NCBI GenBank assembly: GCA_947626405.1
Contig: CANQSE010000042.1
Span: forward strand, 1-11,182
Source of the DNA: an uncultured Acetatifactor sp.
GTDB lineage: Bacteria; Bacillota; Clostridia; Lachnospirales; Lachnospiraceae
Direction: 5' to 3'
DNA: 11,182 bases
Shown piece after piece: positions 6,897-11,182 of the stretch. The position numbers and the translations under genes were made by a program. Position 1 is the first letter of the stretch. Every line of letters begins with the position of its first letter. Below the pieces are notes generated by a model. It made no database searches, was not told the origin of the DNA, and saw only the letters and a list, made by a program, of their open reading frames with translations.

Positions 6897-8294
6897 TTAA
6901 ATTCCCCACGCTTCCTTAAGCCGTCCGATCCCTTCAAGGATCTGCTCCGTTGTCAGCCCTCCGAAGCCCAGAAGCACCGTGGCGGTTTTTGTCTCTTTCC
7001 CCATCATGGCGCCGGATACTCCGTAAACCCTCACGTCTTTTTCAGCCGCCGATCTTATCAGTTCATCCTCGCCGACCGGTCCCTTCGCCTTAAGCACAAG
7101 GTGAAGTCCGGCGTTTTCTCCGGAAACCGAAAACTTTCCCTCAAAAGCGGCAAGCTGCTGCAGCAGAAGGTCATGCTTTACCCTGTAGATCTTCCTCATC
7201 TTGTTGAGATGTCTCTCAAAGTAACCGTCCCTTATAAACTCGTTTAGTATGCGCTGATCTATTCTTGATACCGTACACGAATAAAACCCGCAGTCGCGCC
7301 TGTATGTCTCCAGAAGCGGCTTTGGCAGCACCATGAAGCTTACACGTATGGCGGGAGCAACCGATTTGGAAAAAGTGCCCAGATAAATAACCTTGTCCAT
7401 CCGATCGGATGCCTGCAGCGCCGGTATAGGCTTTCCTCTGAATCTGAACTCACTGTCGTAGTCGTCTTCGATAATATATCTGTCACGTCCCCCCGCCGCC
7501 CAGCGCAGAAGCTCCATCCTGCGCCCGATAGGCATCACCACTCCCATCGGGAACTGATGCGACGGCATCACATAGGCTGCGCGGACCCTTTCCTTTTCCA
7601 GCGTATCCGTGCGCATGCCGGACTCGTCCATGTCCACGGTCACGATATCGTACGCGAAAGAACGGAAAATGCGGTACGACTGAAGATATGTGGGCGTCTC
7701 CATGGCTATACGCACATGACGCCCCAGGATCTTTTCAAGAAGCATCAAAAGATAATCGTTTCCGGCGCCCACTATAATCTGCTCAGGGCTGCAGTTTACG
7801 CCCCTGGCTGTGTGTAGATAACGGCTTATAGTCTCGCGCAGCCCGCAGTCTCCCTGAGCCTGTCCCCTGGAAAAAAGATCGCTGTTTGCACAGGTGAGAA
7901 TGTTCTTTGTAATTCTTTTCCAGACGCTGAAGGGAAATCCCGACATATCAATCTCATACGGAGAAAAATCCCATTCCGGCTTTTGTGCGGGAGCGTCCTC
8001 CTCTCTCTCACCGGCATCCTCGCTCACCTGCTGCACGGGCATTTCCTCTATCTGGCAGATAAAATATCCCCTGCACGGCCTGGACTCGATATACCCTTCC
8101 GCCATTAGCTGATTGTAGGCGTAATCCACGGTGCTTCTCGAGACCTGTAAAAAATCCGCCAGAAAACGCGTGGAGGGGAGCCGCTCTCCCGCAAGCAGCT
8201 TCCCCTCCCTTATTTCTCCTCTTATATGCTCATAAATCTGCTCGTACAGACATGTATCTGTGTCTGTGCGCAGACGGATGGTCATTTCGTACAT
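6897..8294 (-). CDS. MocR-type regulator: GntR helix-turn-helix fused to aminotransferase-fold domain
   Basis: 465 residues, typical MocR/PdxR-type length. The N-terminal GntR domain (about 15-80) includes LYEQIYEHIRGEI, LLAGERLPSTRFLA and VSRSTVDYAYNQLMAEGYI. A variable acidic linker follows (about 82-108), then a class I aminotransferase-fold domain. The PLP pocket is recognisable: IIEDDYDSEFRF (about 274-285) carries the Asp that contacts the PLP ring nitrogen, and GTFSKSVAP holds the Schiff-base lysine K310. The MPSHQFPMGVVMPIGRRMELL block and the C-terminal LGFGGLTTEQI are also characteristic. Members use PLP, often with an amino acid, to switch DNA binding (PdxR, GabR). The ATG at 8294 has AAAGGA upstream. 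It starts 22 bp after the DUF2225 stop and is likely co-transcribed with glnS and DUF2225. No pdx or gab genes are nearby, so the target is unknown. Confidence 0.94.
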   Translation of the reverse strand: MYEMTIRLRTDTDTCLYEQIYEHIRGEIREGKLLAGERLPSTRFLADFLQVSRSTVDYAYNQLMAEGYIESRPCRGYFICQIEEMPVQQVSEDAGEREEDAPAQKPEWDFSPYEIDMSGFPFSVWKRITKNILTCANSDLFSRGQAQGDCGLRETISRYLHTARGVNCSPEQIIVGAGNDYLLMLLEKILGRHVRIAMETPTYLQSYRIFRSFAYDIVTVDMDESGMRTDTLEKERVRAAYVMPSHQFPMGVVMPIGRRMELLRWAAGGRDRYIIEDDYDSEFRFRGKPIPALQASDRMDKVIYLGTFSKSVAPAIRVSFMVLPKPLLETYRRDCGFYSCTVSRIDQRILNEFIRDGYFERHLNKMRKIYRVKHDLLLQQLAAFEGKFSVSGENAGLHLVLKAKGPVGEDELIRSAAEKDVRVYGVSGAMMGKETKTATVLLGFGGLTTEQILEGIGRLKEAWGI

Positions 8295-8316
8295 AGCTTT
8301 CCTTTTCCCAATATTA

Positions 8317-9168
8317 TTACTTGTTTTTCTTTAATTCCACAAGCACCTGCTCCTTGAGATCCCTCGCCTTGTCCTTCATTCTGGGATTTGCCGCGGACGA
8401 CGCGAGAACCGAGGCGATCATGCGGCTGGCCACATCGTACTTTTTCGCCTTTACCGCGAGCACGGCCAAAAGGTAATCCACCGTTACCTCATCCATCCCG
8501 CAAATGGGGAAGCTTTCATTCTGCCTGGCTTCCACAAAGCCCTTGTATGCGTTTTGTAAAAGCTCATCCTCCTGCTTTTCAAGCTGCGCCGCCAGCTTTT
8601 CGTCAGATGTTCCCTCCGCCTTAATGCTCTCCCTGTAGCCTCTTGTGACCCAGGCGGTCTTCAGGCATATATACGCCTTCTCGCTCGCCTTCGCCTTCTT
8701 CACCACGGCGTTTACCAGCGCCAGCTTGTAACGTTCCAGAGCTTCCTTATAGGTATATATCGGATCGTTGTATTCAGGTATCTGCACCGTGCTGCTGATC
8801 TTTTCCCTTATGAGCTTGATCTGCACCTGGGTAACCTTGTCAAAGAATCTGGTGAGAGCGGCATAACCGCACTGAGGGCACAGGACAACATCATATTTTC
8901 CGGGATCGATAATATCATATTTTGCACGCAGATCCATATCGGTTCCGATAAGCTTTGCCTTGCCCGACTTGACGGTCTTTGAAGTAAAAGACAGTTCACA
9001 CACGGGACACGTATAGGTTCTGTCAAAAACGATGTCCTTTTCTCCGATCTGCGCCGCCGCTGCCGCCTTTGCCTTTAAATTCTCCTTCTCCTTTTCCTCA
9101 TCCTCAAAAATATCCATATTTTCCAGACCGCCCAGTCCCAGGCCGCCCAGTCCAGATAACAAACCCAT
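8317..9168 (-). CDS. DUF2225 family protein with two CxxC pairs
   Basis: 283 residues. A short Gly/Leu-rich N-terminus (GLLSGLGGLGLGGL) and an acidic/basic Ala-rich stretch come first. Then follow TCPVCELSF (C54, C57) and LCPQCGYAA (C97, C100), which together could form one four-Cys zinc site, as seen in DUF2225 proteins of Firmicutes. The C-terminal two thirds is Lys/Ala/Glu-rich and predicted helical, possibly TPR-like (YKEALERYKLAL; AYICLKTAWVTRGYRE). The ATG at 9168 is chosen because AAAGGCGG precedes it and the family start fits; a longer open frame to 9303 runs back into glnS and is not credible. It begins 37 bp after the glnS stop, in the same unit. Function is unknown; zinc binding is inferred from the Cys pattern. 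Confidence 0.88.
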   Translation of the reverse strand: MGLLSGLGGLGLGGLENMDIFEDEEKEKENLKAKAAAAAQIGEKDIVFDRTYTCPVCELSFTSKTVKSGKAKLIGTDMDLRAKYDIIDPGKYDVVLCPQCGYAALTRFFDKVTQVQIKLIREKISSTVQIPEYNDPIYTYKEALERYKLALVNAVVKKAKASEKAYICLKTAWVTRGYRESIKAEGTSDEKLAAQLEKQEDELLQNAYKGFVEARQNESFPICGMDEVTVDYLLAVLAVKAKKYDVASRMIASVLASSAANPRMKDKARDLKEQVLVELKKNK

Positions 9169-9205
9169 AATCAAAACCGCCTTTCTGTTTCTTATCCTGC
9201 TTCCG

Positions 9206-10882
9206 TCATGCTCCCTCTCCCTGCTTTGGGAGGACAAAGGAGCTCTTAAGCGATACAATTCTGTTAAACACAAGACTGCCTTCCACGGAGTCCCTGGGGT
9301 CAACGCTGAAAAAGCCCTGCCTTACAAACTGGAACCTGTCATAGGCTTTTGCGCCTTTAAACGCCGGCTCCAGCTTACATTCCTTCATCACCGTCAGGGA
9401 GTTGGGGTTTAAGTTAAGGCTTCCGTCCTCGTTGTATACGCCCTTTTCCTCGTCGATAATGTTTTCATACAGCCTGACCTGTGCCGTTACGGCGTCTTTT
9501 GCCGCAACCCAGTGGATCGTCCCCCTGACCTTCCTGCCGTCGGGACTGTTCCCGCCACGCGACAGCGGATCGTAGGTGCAGTGTACTTCCGTGACGACGC
9601 CGTTTTCATCCTTGACGCACCCCGTACACGTGACAAAATATCCGTTCATAAGACGCACTTCATTTCCAGGGAAAAGACGGAAATATTTCTTCGGGGGCTC
9701 CTCCATAAAATCCTCGCGCTCAATATAAAGCTCCCTGCAAAACGGCACTTCCCTGCTCCCCAGCTCCTCATTGTCCGGATTATTGCACGCGGTGAGATAT
9801 TCTGTCCTGTCCTCGGGATAGTTGTCAATCACAAGCTTCACCGGATCGAGGACCGCCATATACCTTGGGGCCCTGGGCTTTAAATCCTCTCTGATGCAAT
9901 ACTCCAGAGCCGCGTAATCCGCCACGGAATTTGCCTTCGACACGCCGCACATCTCAACAAACATGCGTATGGATTCCGGAGTAAAGCCCCTGCGTCTGAG
10001 AGCCGCTATGGAGACAAGCCTGGGATCGTCCCATCCGTCCACAATGCCTTCCTCCACAAGCTTTTTTATATATCTCTTTCCCGTAACAACATTCTTAAGA
10101 TACAGCTTTGCAAACTCGATCTGCCTCGGAGGGTTTGGGTACTCGAGCTCGCGCACCACCCAGTCATAGAGCGGCCTGTGATCCTCAAATTCGAGAGTGC
10201 AGATAGAGTGCGTTATGCCCTCAATGGCATCCTCCACGGGATGCGCAAAATCATACATGGGATAAATGCACCACGCGTCCTTGGTATTGTGATGGGACAT
10301 ATGGGCAACCCTGTAAATAACAGGATCCCTCATGTTGATGTTTGGCGAGGCCATATCGATTCTGGCTCTCAGAACCTTTTCTCCGTCGCCGTATTTGCCG
10401 TCCTTCATTTCCTCGAACAGTCTCAGGTTTTCCTCCACCGAACGGGTGCTGAAGGGATCTTCCTTTCCCGGCTCCGTCAGGCTTCCCCTGTACTCCCTGA
10501 TCTGATCCGCCGAAAGATCCGACACATAAGCTTTTCCCTTGCGGATGAGCTTAACCGCCGCCTCATACATCTGTCCAAAATAATCGGAGGCAAAGAAAAG
10601 TCTGTCTTCCCAGTCCGCCCCCAGCCACTCTGTGTCCGCTTTAATAGACTCTACAAATTCGATATCCTCCTTGGTGGGATTTGTATCGTCAAAGCGCAGG
10701 TTGAATTTTCCGTTATATTTTTTTGCAAGTCCGTAATTTAACAGTATGCTCTTGGCATGCCCGATATGAAGATAACCGTTTGGCTCAGGCGGAAAACGCG
10801 TGTGTACGGTGTCGTAAACTCCCGTTTCCAGATCCTTGTCTATCATCACTTCAATGAAATTTTTTGACTCTGTCTCACTCAT
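9206..10882 (-). CDS. glnS: Glutaminyl-tRNA synthetase
   Basis: 558-residue class I synthetase that charges tRNA-Gln with glutamine in the cytoplasm; length matches bacterial GlnRS. The ATP-binding HIGH motif sits in [12 protein letters not shown] (31-42). [10 protein letters not shown] (64-73) and [17 protein letters not shown] (210-226) are GlnRS signatures. The second ATP motif is VTGKR (266-270), followed by [18 protein letters not shown] (283-300), so the usual MSK part of KMSKS is replaced by TGK. The C-terminal beta-barrel anticodon region is present ([29 protein letters not shown]). The ATG at 10882 has only a weak ribosome site, with AAAGG about 16 bases upstream, and a possible upstream ORF overlaps the start. 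It heads an apparent operon with DUF2225 and MocR. GltX-like discriminating GluRS is excluded by the GlnRS-specific blocks and the C-terminal barrel. Confidence 0.97.
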   Translation of the reverse strand: MSETESKNFIEVMIDKDLETGVYDTVHTRFPPEPNGYLHIGHAKSILLNYGLAKKYNGKFNLRFDDTNPTKEDIEFVESIKADTEWLGADWEDRLFFASDYFGQMYEAAVKLIRKGKAYVSDLSADQIREYRGSLTEPGKEDPFSTRSVEENLRLFEEMKDGKYGDGEKVLRARIDMASPNINMRDPVIYRVAHMSHHNTKDAWCIYPMYDFAHPVEDAIEGITHSICTLEFEDHRPLYDWVVRELEYPNPPRQIEFAKLYLKNVVTGKRYIKKLVEEGIVDGWDDPRLVSIAALRRRGFTPESIRMFVEMCGVSKANSVADYAALEYCIREDLKPRAPRYMAVLDPVKLVIDNYPEDRTEYLTACNNPDNEELGSREVPFCRELYIEREDFMEEPPKKYFRLFPGNEVRLMNGYFVTCTGCVKDENGVVTEVHCTYDPLSRGGNSPDGRKVRGTIHWVAAKDAVTAQVRLYENIIDEEKGVYNEDGSLNLNPNSLTVMKECKLEPAFKGAKAYDRFQFVRQGFFSVDPRDSVEGSLVFNRIVSLKSSFVLPKQGEGA

Positions 10883-10943
10883 TTGGTTTGTCCAGCCTTT
10901 CCGGGCGCGTCATCCACTTTCCTATGTGCGTCGCCCTTTTCAT
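10875..10943 (-). other. Possible 22-codon upstream ORF in the glnS leader
   Basis: An ATG at 10943 opens a 22-codon frame (MKRATHIGKW...KPNE) ending with TGA at 10875-10877, so it overlaps the glnS start by 8 bases (ATGAGTGA). The glnS ribosome site is weak, so translation coupling would make sense. The ORF itself has no clear ribosome site and no Gln codons, which argues against classic attenuation. It may be chance. Confidence 0.2.
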
Positions 10944-10972
10944 CCGAAGCCTGTTGTGCCGCGCTTCGCCTT

Positions 10973-11002
10973 ATCATAGCACAGGTTCACCGGATTTCGC
11001 AA
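10973..11002 (-). promoter_or_regulatory. Extended -10 promoter for glnS
   Basis: Minus-strand TATGAT (10973-10978) is preceded by TG one base upstream (TGCTATGAT, an extended -10). TTGCGA (10997-11002) lies 18 bp further. This predicts a leader of about 85 bases. No T-box signature was found in it; a weak GAAGC/GCTTC hairpin is the only leader structure seen. Confidence 0.6.
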
Positions 11003-11006
11003 GCGG

Positions 11007-11182
11007 TTATTTCATGCGCAGGAGCACGACGTGTTTCATACACAGGGACACGACGTAACAATTCAGCCACTCTGTCGTATTCAGCCCGGCAATGTCGATG
11101 TTCTCCTGACAGACCGTTTGAGCACGTCGGCACTTGGCGAGGTACTTTCGAGCCTAGTGTCCGTTACGTGCGAAACCGAGCG
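11007..11182 (-). pseudogene. Degraded reading frame upstream of glnS, possible transposase or gene tail
   Basis: Read on the minus strand, a frame enters from the window edge, meets TAG at 11154-11156, then runs open for 48 codons to TAA at 11007-11009. The open part reads ARKYLAKCRR, then IDIAGLNTTEWLN, and ends in the repeated YVVSLCMK/HVVLLRMK. The GLNTTEWLN segment faintly recalls the C-terminal end of IS66-type transposases (NGxxxxxWL), but this is a weak impression. No start or ribosome site was found for the open part, and a glnS promoter immediately follows. The whole may be non-coding. Bases 10883-11182 hold no intact gene. Confidence 0.2.
11010..11057. repeat. Imperfect 24-bp tandem repeat
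   Basis: Two adjacent 24-bp units (11010-11033 and 11034-11057) match at 19 of 24 positions. On the minus strand they read as eight-codon units, YVVSLCMK and HVVLLRMK. The plus-strand cores are GGAGCACGACGT (11021-11032) and GGGACACGACGT (11045-11056). CACG-A-CGTG at 11025-11033 is a small dyad. Confidence 0.6.

Noticed and set aside
6897..8294. Stand-alone aminotransferase
   Set aside because: The N-terminal GntR helix-turn-helix and linker show it is a MocR regulator, although the PLP lysine is retained.
9169..9303. 45-residue N-terminal extension of the DUF2225 protein
   Set aside because: It overlaps the glnS 3' end; AAAGGCGG supports the ATG at 9168.
10883..11182. T-box riboswitch in front of glnS
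   Set aside because: No match to the conserved T-box bulge or an antiterminator/terminator pair was found in the leader on the minus strand.

Overview
The window looks like ordinary chromosomal DNA from a clostridial Firmicute, most likely a gut Lachnospiraceae-type organism. That placement is inferred from the protein families (DegV, DUF6062, DUF2225, a MocR regulator, a clostridial-style GlnRS), from AGGAG-like ribosome sites with occasional GTG/TTG starts, and from AT-rich promoters of the TTGACA/TATAAT type. No phage, CRISPR, tRNA, rRNA or intact insertion sequence was found.

Layout, left to right. Four minus-strand genes fill 53-4572: a DegV/FakB-like lipid-binding protein, an M19 (renal-dipeptidase-like) peptidase, an anchored SGNH hydrolase, and an MBOAT O-acyltransferase. 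The last two form a tight pair that probably acylates an extracellular glycan; the peptidase and DegV each have a recognisable promoter of their own. At 4573-4809 a divergent promoter region carries an 11-bp phased CAAAT repeat and separates the MBOAT gene from a plus-strand DUF6062 gene with two Cys/His modules. The DUF6062 gene runs into, and overlaps by 17 bp, a convergent TetR-family regulator. The TetR gene is in turn divergent from a small, extremely acidic, single-TM protein; an 8-bp-arm dyad between them is a good operator candidate.

A strong hairpin terminator and a second plus-oriented hairpin (6791-6892) close that region. From the right comes an apparent three-gene minus-strand operon: glnS (glutaminyl-tRNA synthetase), a DUF2225 CxxC protein, and a MocR (GntR plus aminotransferase-fold) regulator, with gaps of 37 and 22 bp. 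glnS has an extended -10 promoter and a short leader that contains a possible 22-codon upstream ORF overlapping its start. The last ~180 bases hold a degraded reading frame ending in an imperfect 24-bp tandem repeat, possibly the tail of a dead gene or mobile element.

No striking new multi-gene system is visible. The most useful leads are the acyltransferase/SGNH pair, the duplicated Cys/His architecture of the DUF6062 protein beside a TetR gene, the MocR regulator inside a glnS transcription unit, and the repeats at 4683-4712 and 11010-11057.
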